NCBI GenBank assembly: GCA_003244205.1
Contig: QHBW01000034.1
Span: 1-64,000 of the forward strand
Length of the DNA stretch: 64,000 bases
Source of the DNA: Solirubrobacterales bacterium
GTDB lineage: Bacteria; Actinomycetota; Thermoleophilia; Solirubrobacterales; Solirubrobacteraceae
Reading direction: 5' to 3'
Part shown: one piece after another, positions 33,512 through 41,635 of the stretch
How the letters are laid out: every line of letters starts with the position of its first letter
How positions within the stretch are numbered: position 1 is the first letter of the stretch
Made by a program: the position numbers and the translations under genes
Notes under the pieces: model-generated
The model's input: the letters and a program-made list of their open reading frames with translations, nothing else
Told to the model about the DNA's origin: nothing
Databases searched by the model: none

Positions 33512-33880
33512 TCAGTGGAGCCGCGGGCGGGCCGTCAGCTCGGCGACCAGCGCCGCGGCGTCGCGCACGAGGCGCGAGCGGGGCACCACGAGGTCGAAGC
33601 CCGCCTGCAGCGCTCGCGTCTTCGCCGCTGCGTCCACGTGGGCGTAGCTGGCAAGCGCCGGCACCGGGTTCCGCTGTGGACCAGCACGGAAGGCGCTCAA
33701 CAGCTCATCCGGATCGATCCCCCCGGCGGCCAGGTCGACGACCAGCACATCGCAAGCCTGCGCATGCTCCGGCGCACGCCTCCAATCGCCGAGGAGCTCG
33801 ACCTCGTGACCGGCGGCACGCAGCGTTCCGGCGAGGTTGGAGCCGAACAGCAGGTCCCCCACGATCGCCACGCGCGCCAT
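33512..33880 (-). CDS. Receiver-like (pseudo-response-regulator) protein
   Basis: 122 residues forming one alternating alpha/beta domain. VAIVGDLLFGSNLAGTL resembles strand 1 of response regulators but with one acidic residue. DVLVVDLAAGGID holds an aspartate where phosphorylation would occur. The strand-5 lysine is replaced (FDLVVPRSRL). No output domain follows. It may bind a partner without phosphorylation. It is 5 nt after the upstream orphan gene and 42 nt before the deacetylase. Confidence 0.65.
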   Translation of the reverse strand: MARVAIVGDLLFGSNLAGTLRAAGHEVELLGDWRRAPEHAQACDVLVVDLAAGGIDPDELLSAFRAGPQRNPVPALASYAHVDAAAKTRALQAGFDLVVPRSRLVRDAAALVAELTARPRLH

Positions 33881-33884
33881 CGAT

Positions 33885-34247
33885 CTACTGTCCGCGAAGG
33901 CGGCGAAACTCCTCGCGGAAGGACTCGGGCCTCCCCCACATCGGAACGATCTCGTGGCGTCCAGAGCGCACATCGCGCACGGCAATCTCGGCCGCGATAC
34001 GCGCGTCGTCGAGCAGCTTCAGCGACCCGTGCACGGTCGGCGCGGCGGCCGCATGACCAAAGTGATGAGCGACGAGGATCCGCCAGTGCCAGTCGTGCTG
34101 GGAGTAGGGCTGGGCGTTACAGGTGACGAGGTACGTGGCCGCCTCGATGTAGCGCGACTCGTCGCGCAGGCGCAGGTCGAGCTCGAGGTCGGTCCAATCG
34201 GACGGCAGGACGTCGATAACCGCCCGGAAGGTGTCGGCGAGGTCCAC
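33885..34247 (-). CDS. Conserved-looking small protein, unknown function
   Basis: 120 residues, soluble, rich in Trp and His (SQHDWHWRILVAHHFGHAAA). DWTDLELDLRLRDESRYIEAATYL and WGRPESFREEFRRLRG suggest a compact alpha/beta fold. I do not recognise the family. It starts at GTG 34247, 25 bp from the divergent ygfZ gene, and heads the glycosyltransferase operon. Confidence 0.65.
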   Translation of the reverse strand: MDLADTFRAVIDVLPSDWTDLELDLRLRDESRYIEAATYLVTCNAQPYSQHDWHWRILVAHHFGHAAAAPTVHGSLKLLDDARIAAEIAVRDVRSGRHEIVPMWGRPESFREEFRRLRGQ

Positions 34248-34258
34248 GGGCCGCGAAG

Positions 34259-34264
34259 CCTATC
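34259..34264 (+). promoter_or_regulatory. -10 element for leaderless ygfZ transcript
   Basis: TATCCT lies 8 nt before GTG 34273 within a 25-bp divergent gap. The complementary strand reads GATAGG near the same bases, pointing to the opposite gene, so the two promoters probably overlap. Confidence 0.5.
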
Positions 34265-34272
34265 CTCGACAC

Positions 34273-35259
34273 GTGGCCCCCGGTGCCCTACCCGGCGAGC
34301 GGCTCCTCCCCGCCGAGGAGTACACGCTGCTGACCAGGGCCGCGGGCGTGCTGGACCGCTCCGAGCGTGGCAAGCTCGCGCTGACTGGTAGCGGCGCCAA
34401 GGAGTTCCTCCAGGGGCAGGTCTCCAACGACGTGTCCAGCCTCTGCCCCGGAGCGGGCTGTTACGCGGCGATGCTGACGCCGAAGGGCAAGATGCTCGGC
34501 GACATGCGCATCCTCGACACTGGCGAGGAGCTGCTGCTGGATTGCGAGCGCATCGCGCTCCAGCCGATCTTCAACCGCATTCGCGCCACTGCTGTCGGCT
34601 TTGACGTCGAACTGCACAAGCGAACCCTGCAGCGCGCGCTGATCTCGGTGATCGGACCGCTGGCGCGAGCGATCACCGGCTTCGCGTCGCTCGCCGACGC
34701 AGAGCACGCCAACGTCGCCTCGTCGCTGGCTGGAGTCCCCACGATCGCGGTCGCCACCGACGTCGGGGTCGACCTGATCGTGGAGTCCGGCGCGCCGGCG
34801 GACGCCGTCCTCGCCACGCTACTTGAGCGTGGTGGGAGGCCGGTCACCGAGGAGGCCGCTGAGCTGCTGCGCATCGAGCGTGGACGCCCGCGTTACGGCA
34901 TCGACCTCGACGACTCCGTGATCCCCCAGGAGGCAGGGCTCAACGCCCGCGCCGTCTCCTTCACCAAGGGCTGTTACGTAGGTCAGGAGACGGTTGCCCG
35001 GATGCACTACAAGGGCAAGCCGAACCGCCACTTGCGCGGACTGCGCCTGACCCGCCCGGCTGAGCGGGGCGCGGAGCTGACGCTCGCCGAGGACGGGCGC
35101 GCGGTGGGATCGCTCGCCAGCGCCGCCGTGCACCCCAGCCTCGGTCCGATTGGCCTCGCGCTCGTGCGCCGTGAGGCGGCGCAACCGGGCACCGATGTGC
35201 TCGTCGGCGCGACCGACCCGGCGAGCGTCGTGGTGCTTCCGTTCTCCGCTACGAACTAG
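34273..35259 (+). CDS. ygfZ: YgfZ/GcvT-like folate-binding protein
   Basis: 328 residues. YgfZ proteins bind tetrahydrofolate and support repair or assembly of iron-sulfur enzymes. The diagnostic motif KGCYVGQE is present (SFTKGCYVGQETVARMHYKG). The fold is GcvT-like, but the aminomethyltransferase catalytic pattern is absent. It starts at GTG 34273 behind a -10 hexamer with no leader. Iron-sulfur enzymes in the window (formate dehydrogenase, FbiC, MoaA) are plausible clients. It overlaps the convergent nuclease gene by 11 bp. Confidence 0.88.
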   Translation: MAPGALPGERLLPAEEYTLLTRAAGVLDRSERGKLALTGSGAKEFLQGQVSNDVSSLCPGAGCYAAMLTPKGKMLGDMRILDTGEELLLDCERIALQPIFNRIRATAVGFDVELHKRTLQRALISVIGPLARAITGFASLADAEHANVASSLAGVPTIAVATDVGVDLIVESGAPADAVLATLLERGGRPVTEEAAELLRIERGRPRYGIDLDDSVIPQEAGLNARAVSFTKGCYVGQETVARMHYKGKPNRHLRGLRLTRPAERGAELTLAEDGRAVGSLASAAVHPSLGPIGLALVRREAAQPGTDVLVGATDPASVVVLPFSATN

Positions 35260-36976
35260 CAGCCAACCTGTGGCCCGCCAGCGCGGCCAGCCGCTCAGGC
35301 TCGGCGGCGTCCCGGAGGTCGATCACGCACGCCTCTGGGTGGGTGGCCAACCAAACGGCGATGATCCGCACCTCGTCGACCTCCTCGGCCGGAATCCACG
35401 CGCTGCCTGGCGGATCTGTGGGGGTCACGTTCACAAGCGCTGCGGCACTGCGAACACTCAGCTCCTCGAGTCCCGGCCGCCGTCCCCAATCGACGAGCCG
35501 CCCGGCGACCAGCCACAGGGCATCACCGGGGCCGGCATCCGCGCCCCGCGGATGGGGCGCGAGCACGAGGCGTGAGCGGGCATGCGTGGCCGCGATCACG
35601 CCCCCCACACGCTCCAGCAGCATGCCCAGCCGCTTCTGTCGCCGCCGCAGGGCGCCAGCGCGCTCGTAGCGGTACTCAGCGGCGGCGGCGCGCATTTGCT
35701 CGTCGACGTGCGCGAGCAACCGGGCGCTGCCAGCGCCGAGCACGGCGAGCGCCTCCTCCAGCCGGCGGCGATAGAGGTTTGGGTCGAGGTTTCCGAGACA
35801 GGGTGAAAGGCAGCGCCCCATCTGCCCGTATGCGGAAGGGAACCTGCGCCGCGCGAGTCGCCGGCCGCAGTGGCGCAGTCCGAAGAGCGAATTGAGCTGT
35901 TCGACGAGCTCCGCCGCCGCTGCCCGGCCCCGCAAGGGACCGATGTTGATGGCTCGGTAGGGCGCAGGAGTGGGCGCAACCTCGAGCACCGGATAGGGGA
36001 TGTCGAGCCGGCAGCGCAGATAGACGTAGCGATCCAGGCGCCTCAGGCGAACGTTGCCAGCCGGTAGGAGCTCCTTGATCAGCCGGTTCTCGAGCACCAA
36101 CGCGCCGAGCTCTGAGCCCGTTGGCCGGTGATCGACGACGGCTGCGCGTGCGGTCCACGCGCCCTCCTGCGCGCCCGGGTGGAAGTGGGCGCGAGCCCGT
36201 GATCGCAGCGAGATCGACTTGCCCACGTAGAGCGCTTCTCCGAGCTCGTCGCGGAACAGGTACACGCCCGGCTCGCCCGGAAGGGCGTCGAAGCGCAGCC
36301 CGGGTGGCGGCCGTGGCGGGCTCGCGCGAACTCGAGCGGGATGCCTGCTGGTGGCGCGCCGTCGGGGCGCGAGAGCCGCGAGCGCGTCCGCAACCGTGGC
36401 CGCGTGGGCGCAGAGCCTTGGAAAGAGCGCACAGAATACCCGCGCGCAGGTCTCAGCATCGGGGAGCGCGCGGTGCGCAGCAGCGACATCGATGCCGAGC
36501 GCGGCGGCTAAGCTGCCCAGCCGCCGCTCTCCAACGAGCGGTGCAAACCGCCTAGCCAGCGCGACCGTGCACAAGGTGGGCGGCGCGGGCCAGGCCAGTC
36601 CCGACGCGGCAAAGGCGCCGCACAGCACACGACGGTCGAAGGCCGCCGAGTGGGCGACGAGCACGCGCCCCTCCAAGAGCTCCCCGAGATGCCCAAGCAC
36701 GCCGTCGGGGCACTCTCCGTCATCCACCATCTCCTGGGTGATCCCCGTGAAGCGCTGGATCCCGCGGCCCAGGGGACGTTGCACAGAAACGACGGCCGAG
36801 AACCGCTCGTGCAGCTCGCCACCGCCCACCAGCACTGCGCCGACTTCGGTGAGCTCGCATTCGGCACCTGACCGTCCGTTGGTCTCGACATCGACCGCGA
36901 GAAACTCCGCCGTTCGCAGGGGATCGGCGAGCAAGTCCATCGGCGTCTGATATCTCGGCAGCGGGACGGCATGCAT
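35249..36976 (-). CDS. DEDDh exonuclease fused to UvrC-like GIY-YIG nuclease
   Basis: 575 residues. The N-terminal exonuclease domain has Exo I FLAVDVETNG, Exo II region VLVAHSAAFDRRVL and Exo III AHRALPDAETCARVF (HxxxxxD), as in DnaQ. From about residue 225 a GIY-YIG domain follows (GEPGVYLFRDELGEALYVGKSISLRSR), then a UvrC-like region with the cysteines of CGRRLARRRFPSAYGQMGRCLSPC and a UvrB-interaction-like segment. It is not UvrC itself: the RNase-H and HhH parts are missing. It probably acts in a DNA repair side pathway known mainly from actinobacteria. ATG 36976 or MDLLADP at 36940 may start it. Confidence 0.85.
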   Translation of the reverse strand: MHAVPLPRYQTPMDLLADPLRTAEFLAVDVETNGRSGAECELTEVGAVLVGGGELHERFSAVVSVQRPLGRGIQRFTGITQEMVDDGECPDGVLGHLGELLEGRVLVAHSAAFDRRVLCGAFAASGLAWPAPPTLCTVALARRFAPLVGERRLGSLAAALGIDVAAAHRALPDAETCARVFCALFPRLCAHAATVADALAALAPRRRATSRHPARVRASPPRPPPGLRFDALPGEPGVYLFRDELGEALYVGKSISLRSRARAHFHPGAQEGAWTARAAVVDHRPTGSELGALVLENRLIKELLPAGNVRLRRLDRYVYLRCRLDIPYPVLEVAPTPAPYRAINIGPLRGRAAAAELVEQLNSLFGLRHCGRRLARRRFPSAYGQMGRCLSPCLGNLDPNLYRRRLEEALAVLGAGSARLLAHVDEQMRAAAAEYRYERAGALRRRQKRLGMLLERVGGVIAATHARSRLVLAPHPRGADAGPGDALWLVAGRLVDWGRRPGLEELSVRSAAALVNVTPTDPPGSAWIPAEEVDEVRIIAVWLATHPEACVIDLRDAAEPERLAALAGHRLAASS

Positions 36977-37060
36977 GAACGCTTGCGCCTGCCGTCATGC
37001 CGACGGAGCGCGGCGCTAGAGTCCGCCCCTCTCCTGACCCGCAAGCCCAAAGGAGGCGCC

Positions 37061-37276
37061 GTGACCGCAACTACCAGCGACCGTCCTGGAAGCGATCTGG
37101 ACGACCGTACACGGCGCGCCTGGACGGCCTACCGCGAGAGCCTCCGTGATCTCGACGGACGCGACTACGAGGAAGCCGAGACGCGATCGTGGAAACGCCT
37201 CCAGGGTCGTCTGAGCGAGCTGGCAGGCCAGCGCGCAGAGCTCGAGTCCAGTCGCCGACCGCGCCGCGGCGACTGA
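37061..37276 (+). CDS. Small charged protein, unknown function
   Basis: 71 residues, highly charged and probably helical (DDRTRRAWTAYRESLRDL, GRLSELAGQRAELESSRR). No known domain. The GTG at 37061 has a perfect AAAGGAGG ribosome site six nt upstream, which supports real translation and fixes the start. It could be a DNA-associated or coiled-coil regulator, but nothing in the sequence proves it. Confidence 0.65.
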   Translation: MTATTSDRPGSDLDDRTRRAWTAYRESLRDLDGRDYEEAETRSWKRLQGRLSELAGQRAELESSRRPRRGD

Positions 37277-37398
37277 GGCGCCCGGCGCCGGGCGCCCCTG
37301 TGAGTCCCAGCGAGCCGGCCGACGACACGGTCGTGGCAGCAAACCGTCGGGTAGGGTTCGCGCGGTCCCGCGGCCTGCGCGCGGAAGCGCTTCCCAGG

Positions 37399-37887
37399 AT
37401 GGAGAGCATGCACCGAGCCTCATCCCTGTCCCGGCGTGGCTGGGCCCTCGCGCTCGCGGGGGCCGCGATGCTGACCGCGGCGACGCTGCTGAGCGCTTGC
37501 GGCAGCGGGTCCAACTACGCCAACAACCCGCGACCGCCGTCGCCGATCGACCTCGGTACGTCGATCAACGACCACCGCGTCTCGGTATCGCCGTCGCACT
37601 TCGGCGCCGGCCCGGTCGTGCTGGTGGTCACCAATCAGAGCAGCGCCGCGCGCTCGCTGCGCGTAAGGACCACGATCATCGGGGCGAGTTGCACGAGCCC
37701 CAACGGCACACGCGGACCGATCGATCAGTCGACCAGCCCGATCAGTCCGCAGGGGACCGGACAGCTCCAGGTCGACCTCTGTCAGGGTCGCTACGCGGTG
37801 AGCGTCGACGACGGCGCCATCCAGGCCGCCGACCTCGTCGTGGGGCCTCAACGCGCCAGCGCGCAGAACCAGGTGCTCCAGCCTTAG
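37399..37887 (+). CDS. Secreted lipoprotein, cupredoxin-like length, unknown function
   Basis: 162 residues. The lipoprotein signal has a membrane stretch (LALAGAAMLTAATLLSACGS) ending in a lipobox with Cys. The mature part is beta-rich (INDHRVSVSPSHFGAGPVVLVVTNQSSAARSLRV) and resembles an immunoglobulin or cupredoxin fold without copper ligands. CTSPNG and DLCQGRY offer a possible disulfide. The TAG stop shares bases with the GTG of the next gene (TAGTG), so both are probably cotranscribed. Confidence 0.75.
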   Translation: MESMHRASSLSRRGWALALAGAAMLTAATLLSACGSGSNYANNPRPPSPIDLGTSINDHRVSVSPSHFGAGPVVLVVTNQSSAARSLRVRTTIIGASCTSPNGTRGPIDQSTSPISPQGTGQLQVDLCQGRYAVSVDDGAIQAADLVVGPQRASAQNQVLQP

Positions 37888-39419
37888 TGGATGCGTCCGT
37901 GGCGGGTGCGGTGAGCGCTGCCCCGGGACGGATGCGCGGACGCACTGGGCTAGCGCTTGCAGCGATCACCGCGCTCGCTGCGGCGTTGCGCTTCGTCGAC
38001 CTCGGACATCAGAGCTTCTGGTTCGACGAGAAGATCACCGTCGACCTGATGCACGTCAGCTGGTCGACGCTGCTGCGGACGCTGCCTCACAGCGAGTCGA
38101 CCCCACCGCTGTACTACCTCGCGGCGCTCGCGTGGAGCAAGCTCTTCGGGGTCTCGGAAGTCGGACTGCGATCGCTCTCTGCGGTGGCCGGAACGCTCAC
38201 GGTCCCCGCGGCCTACGGCACAGGCGCAGCCCTCGTCTCGCGCCGAACGGGCTTGATCGCTGCTGCTCTGGTGGCCGTCAACCCCTTTCTCGTCTGGTAT
38301 TCACAGGAGGCCCGCGCCTATGCCGTGGCGGTCCTCTTCAGCGTGCTCGCGCTGCTGTACTTCGCGCGGGCGATCACCGGGGCGCGGGCGCGTGCCGTCG
38401 ATCTCGCGCTCTGGGCGCTGAGCAGCACACTGGCGCTGGCGACCCACTACTTCGCCATTTTCCTCATCGCCCCGATGGGCCTGTGGCTGGCGTGGCGTGC
38501 CCGCCCCCGTCGGTCGGCGCTGATCGCCTGCGGCGCCATCGTGATCGCGATCGCGGCGCTGGCTCCGCTCGTGCTCTCCCAGCAGGCCAACGGCCGCGCC
38601 ACGTGGATCAGCCACATCGCCCTCGGGCTGCGGCTGCGTCAACTCGCCCAGCAGTACCTGATCGGCTTCGACGCACCGGCGCGCCTGGCACTGCTGTTTG
38701 TGTCGCTCGCGCTGGTCGCGACGGCGGTCGGCCTGCTCGCGCTCCGCGGCGGCGAGCGCGAGCGGCGCGGAGCCGCGCTCTGCGCCGGGCTCGCCGTGAG
38801 CGGGCTCCTGCTGCCGTTGCTGTTTACCGCCGCCGGCGACGACTTCCTGATCTCGCGAAATACGATCCCGGTGCTTGTGCCGCTGCTCGTGGCCGGCGCG
38901 TGCGCGTTCGGCGCCACGCGGACAGGCCTGCTCGGACTGGCGGCGAGCGGGGCGCTATGCGTCGTCGGCGTGGTTGCGGTGGTCGCGGTCGACCGCGACC
39001 GCAGCCTGCAGCGACCCGACTGGCGTGGCCTCGCCGCCGCGCTCGGACCCGCTCGCCAAGCGCGAGCGGTAGTGGTGCCCGGCGGCTACCGCTCCCAGCC
39101 TCTGCGGCTCTACCTGCACAACAGCGACTACTTCACCGCTCGCTCGCTGGCGGTGTCGGAAATCGACGTGGTCGCGGCCCGCTCTCCGCGTCACCGTGCG
39201 TGCTGGTGGGGAGCCGCGTGCAATCTCCCGAGCCTGGCGATCTCGACGTCGCCGCCGCTGCGGGGCTTCGTCTTCGCGGGCCGCCGGGACGATGGGCTCT
39301 TTACCGTGCTGCGCTTCCAGGCACCAAGGGTGGTGCCCGTCACCCCGGGCGAGCTGCAAGCGGCAGTACCGACGCTGCCTAAGTACCCACGGGTGCTGGT
39401 GTACGTGCAGCGAGCTTGA
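37887..39419 (+). CDS. Membrane glycosyltransferase, ArnT/PMT (GT39/GT83) type
   Basis: 510 residues from GTG 37887 or 495 from ATG 37932. Around 11 transmembrane helices follow the GT-C plan. The first outer loop carries the catalytic acidic motif HQSFWFDEKITVDL, and WYSQEARAYAVAVLF is the second family landmark. It should transfer a sugar from a polyprenyl-phosphate donor onto protein or lipid outside the membrane. The C-terminal soluble region (DNSDYF-type, YLHNSDYFTARSLAVSEIDVV) may bind the acceptor. Coupled to the lipoprotein gene, which could be its substrate or partner (inference). Confidence 0.82.
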   Translation: MDASVAGAVSAAPGRMRGRTGLALAAITALAAALRFVDLGHQSFWFDEKITVDLMHVSWSTLLRTLPHSESTPPLYYLAALAWSKLFGVSEVGLRSLSAVAGTLTVPAAYGTGAALVSRRTGLIAAALVAVNPFLVWYSQEARAYAVAVLFSVLALLYFARAITGARARAVDLALWALSSTLALATHYFAIFLIAPMGLWLAWRARPRRSALIACGAIVIAIAALAPLVLSQQANGRATWISHIALGLRLRQLAQQYLIGFDAPARLALLFVSLALVATAVGLLALRGGERERRGAALCAGLAVSGLLLPLLFTAAGDDFLISRNTIPVLVPLLVAGACAFGATRTGLLGLAASGALCVVGVVAVVAVDRDRSLQRPDWRGLAAALGPARQARAVVVPGGYRSQPLRLYLHNSDYFTARSLAVSEIDVVAARSPRHRACWWGAACNLPSLAISTSPPLRGFVFAGRRDDGLFTVLRFQAPRVVPVTPGELQAAVPTLPKYPRVLVYVQRA

Positions 39420-39479
39420 ACTTCTTCGACCGTCTGTGCAATACTTGCGTGCATGCAATCAACTGCATCGCGCACGCAA
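39416..39479 (+). promoter_or_regulatory. Promoter with MarR-type palindromic operator
   Basis: TTGAAC (39416-39421), 18-nt spacer, AATACT (39440-39445), then 7 nt to the ATG of marR, so the transcript is leaderless. An inverted repeat TTGCGTGC (39445-39452) and GCACGCAA (39472-39479) brackets the start codon. Binding by the MarR protein would block the polymerase, giving autorepression of marR and the transporter. Confidence 0.68.
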
Positions 39480-39956
39480 GCAACTAAGCCCCCCCTCGGG
39501 ACCACCGACGTCGCGTCGGACCTGACCGCCTTCATCGTCTATGTAACGAAGGAGTCAGGTCGCGACTTTTTCCGGGCGGTGGGCGAGCTCGAGCTCTCGA
39601 TCACGCAGATCAAGGCGCTCATGCTGCTCGACCGTGCCGATGAGGAGCTGACGCTCAAGACGCTGGCCGGTGAGCTGTCGGTCTCATTGCCGGCGGCCTC
39701 GCGCTCCGTCGAAGGCCTGCACGGCAAGGGGTTCGTCGAGCGCCGCGAGGATCACGAGGATCGCCGCATGAAGCGTGTACGCATCACGGCTACCGGGCGC
39801 GAGGTCATCCAGAGCCTCACCGAGGCCCGCCTGGCCGGCATCGAGCAGTTTGTGAGCACGCTGTCAGCCCGCGAGCGCCGGCTGCTCAGCGGCGCCGTCG
39901 CCGCGCTGCTCGAGCGCCGAGAGATTTCCGCCTGTCGACCCCGAGGTGTCCGATGA
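39453..39956 (+). CDS. MarR family transcriptional regulator
   Basis: 167 residues. A winged helix-turn-helix is visible: LTLKTLAGELSVSLPAASRSVEGLHGKGFVERREDHEDRRMKRVRITATGRE, with the DxRxxR wing. It likely senses a small lipophilic or aromatic compound and represses the adjacent drug-transporter gene, whose ATG overlaps its stop (ATGA). The start codon sits inside the presumed operator, and the -10 hexamer 7 nt upstream leaves no room for a ribosome site. Confidence 0.92.
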   Translation: MQSTASRTQATKPPLGTTDVASDLTAFIVYVTKESGRDFFRAVGELELSITQIKALMLLDRADEELTLKTLAGELSVSLPAASRSVEGLHGKGFVERREDHEDRRMKRVRITATGREVIQSLTEARLAGIEQFVSTLSARERRLLSGAVAALLERREISACRPRGVR

Positions 39957-41563
39957 CGCAGTACGTCCGCGCCCGCGCGCGCGCTCTCTCTCTCAACGAT
40001 GACAACCGCCGCTGGTGGACGCTCGCGGCGATGTGCTTTGCGCTGTTCATGATCATGCTCGACAACACTGTCGTCAACGTCGCGCTGCCGAGCATCCAGC
40101 GCAGCCTCCACGCCAACCTCTCAAGCCTGGAGTGGACCGTCAACGCGTACACGCTGACGTTCGCGGCGCTGCTCGTCAGCGGTGGGCGCCTGGGCGACAT
40201 CTACGGGCGCCGGCGGATGTTCCTCTTCGGGGTTGTGACCTTCGCCGTGTCGAGCGCCCTGTGTGGTTTCGCCCCAACCGACACGGCGCTCGTGATCGCC
40301 CGCGCGGTGCAGGGCATCGGCGCGGCGTTCATGATGCCCGCGACGCTCTCGATCATCACGAACGCCTTTCCGCCCCACGAGCGCGGCAAGGCGATCGGAA
40401 CGTGGGCGGGAGTTTCAGCGATGGCGCTGGCGCTCGGCCCGGTGCTCGGCGGCTTCCTCACGCAGGCCGTGTCATGGCGGGCGATCTTCTACATCAACCT
40501 GCCCGTCGCGGTCGGCGCCGTGGTCATCACGCTCTTCGCCGCGCGCGAGTCCCGCGACGAGACCGTGACCCGGTCGGTGGACTTCGCGGGAATCGGCGCC
40601 GTCACCGCCGGCCTGGCCGCAATCGTGCTCGCGCTCGTAGAGGCCAACAGCTGGGGCTGGGGCTCGGCGCGCATCATCGCGCTGCTGGCCGCAGGCATCC
40701 TTGCGCTCTTCGCCTTCGTCGTGATCGAGCTGCGCGTGCACGCTCCGATGATCGACTTCAGCTTCTTTCGCGCGCGCACGTTCCTGGGCGCCAATCTGGT
40801 CGCGTTCATCGTTTCGTTCTCGATGCTGGCGATGTTCTTCTTCATTGCCCTCTACATGCAGAACGTGCTGCACTACACGCCCCTTCAGGCAGGTGTGCGC
40901 TTCCTGCCCTCCACCGCGCTGATCATGGTCGTCGCCCCGCTCGCGGGGCGCCTGACCGACCGCGTCGGGCCACGCTGGCTGATCACCGGCGGCCTGCTGG
41001 CGGTGGCAGGTGCGCTGTTCTGGCAGTCGCACGTAACGATCCACTCGGGCTACACGACGCTGCTCCCGGGCTTCGTGCTGATGGGCGTCGGCATGGGGTT
41101 CACGATGTCGCCGATGTCAACGGCCGGCATGAACGCGGTTGATCGCACGAAGGCCGGCGTCGCATCTGGCGTGCTCTCGATGAGCCGCATGGTCGGCGGC
41201 AGCTTCGGCGTCGCCGCGATCGGAGCGCTCGTCGCAGGCGTCGGTCGCAGCCAGCTGGACAAGCTTCTGCCCGCCGTTGCACCCGCCCAGCGCCACGTGC
41301 TCGCCGAGTCGCTCGGGGCCGGTGCGCTCCCGCGCGGGAGCAGCATCGGCCAGGCGGTGAACCAGGCCTTCGTGACCGCACTCGGTGACGGGCTGCGCCT
41401 CAGCGCGGCGATCGCCGTCATCGGCGCGCTTGTGGCCGCCCTCCTGATCAGCCCGGTGGTCCGCTCGACCGCTGCACCCCAGACGGCGGGCGACGACAGC
41501 GAGCTCACGCCACAGGACGTCGCAGCGTCCGAGCAGCCCGCGTTGGTTGGCAGCACGCCGTAG
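39953..41563 (+). CDS. MFS multidrug efflux transporter, 14-helix DHA2 type
   Basis: 536 residues with about 14 transmembrane helices. LDNTVVNVALPSIQRSL near residue 35 is the DHA2 opening motif. GRLGDIYGRRRMFLFG is motif A, and GPVLGGFLTQAVSWRAIFYINLPV is motif C/antiporter. It should export drugs or amphiphiles against the proton gradient. It is cotranscribed with and repressed by the upstream MarR protein. The N-terminus is Arg-rich (VRARARALSLNDD), which is ordinary for the family. Confidence 0.93.
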   Translation: MTQYVRARARALSLNDDNRRWWTLAAMCFALFMIMLDNTVVNVALPSIQRSLHANLSSLEWTVNAYTLTFAALLVSGGRLGDIYGRRRMFLFGVVTFAVSSALCGFAPTDTALVIARAVQGIGAAFMMPATLSIITNAFPPHERGKAIGTWAGVSAMALALGPVLGGFLTQAVSWRAIFYINLPVAVGAVVITLFAARESRDETVTRSVDFAGIGAVTAGLAAIVLALVEANSWGWGSARIIALLAAGILALFAFVVIELRVHAPMIDFSFFRARTFLGANLVAFIVSFSMLAMFFFIALYMQNVLHYTPLQAGVRFLPSTALIMVVAPLAGRLTDRVGPRWLITGGLLAVAGALFWQSHVTIHSGYTTLLPGFVLMGVGMGFTMSPMSTAGMNAVDRTKAGVASGVLSMSRMVGGSFGVAAIGALVAGVGRSQLDKLLPAVAPAQRHVLAESLGAGALPRGSSIGQAVNQAFVTALGDGLRLSAAIAVIGALVAALLISPVVRSTAAPQTAGDDSELTPQDVAASEQPALVGSTP

Positions 41564-41635
41564 GCTCCCGGCCGCCTGAGAGGAGGCACATCACCTCCCA
41601 ATCAAACCTTCACATCGCTGCGCCAGCCTATAGCC

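Noticed and set aside
28323-34247. Genuine Nod-factor synthesis cluster
   Set aside because: No NodC-type processive chitin synthase or NodA acyltransferase; the glycosyltransferase is GpgS-like, so only the chemistry is comparable.
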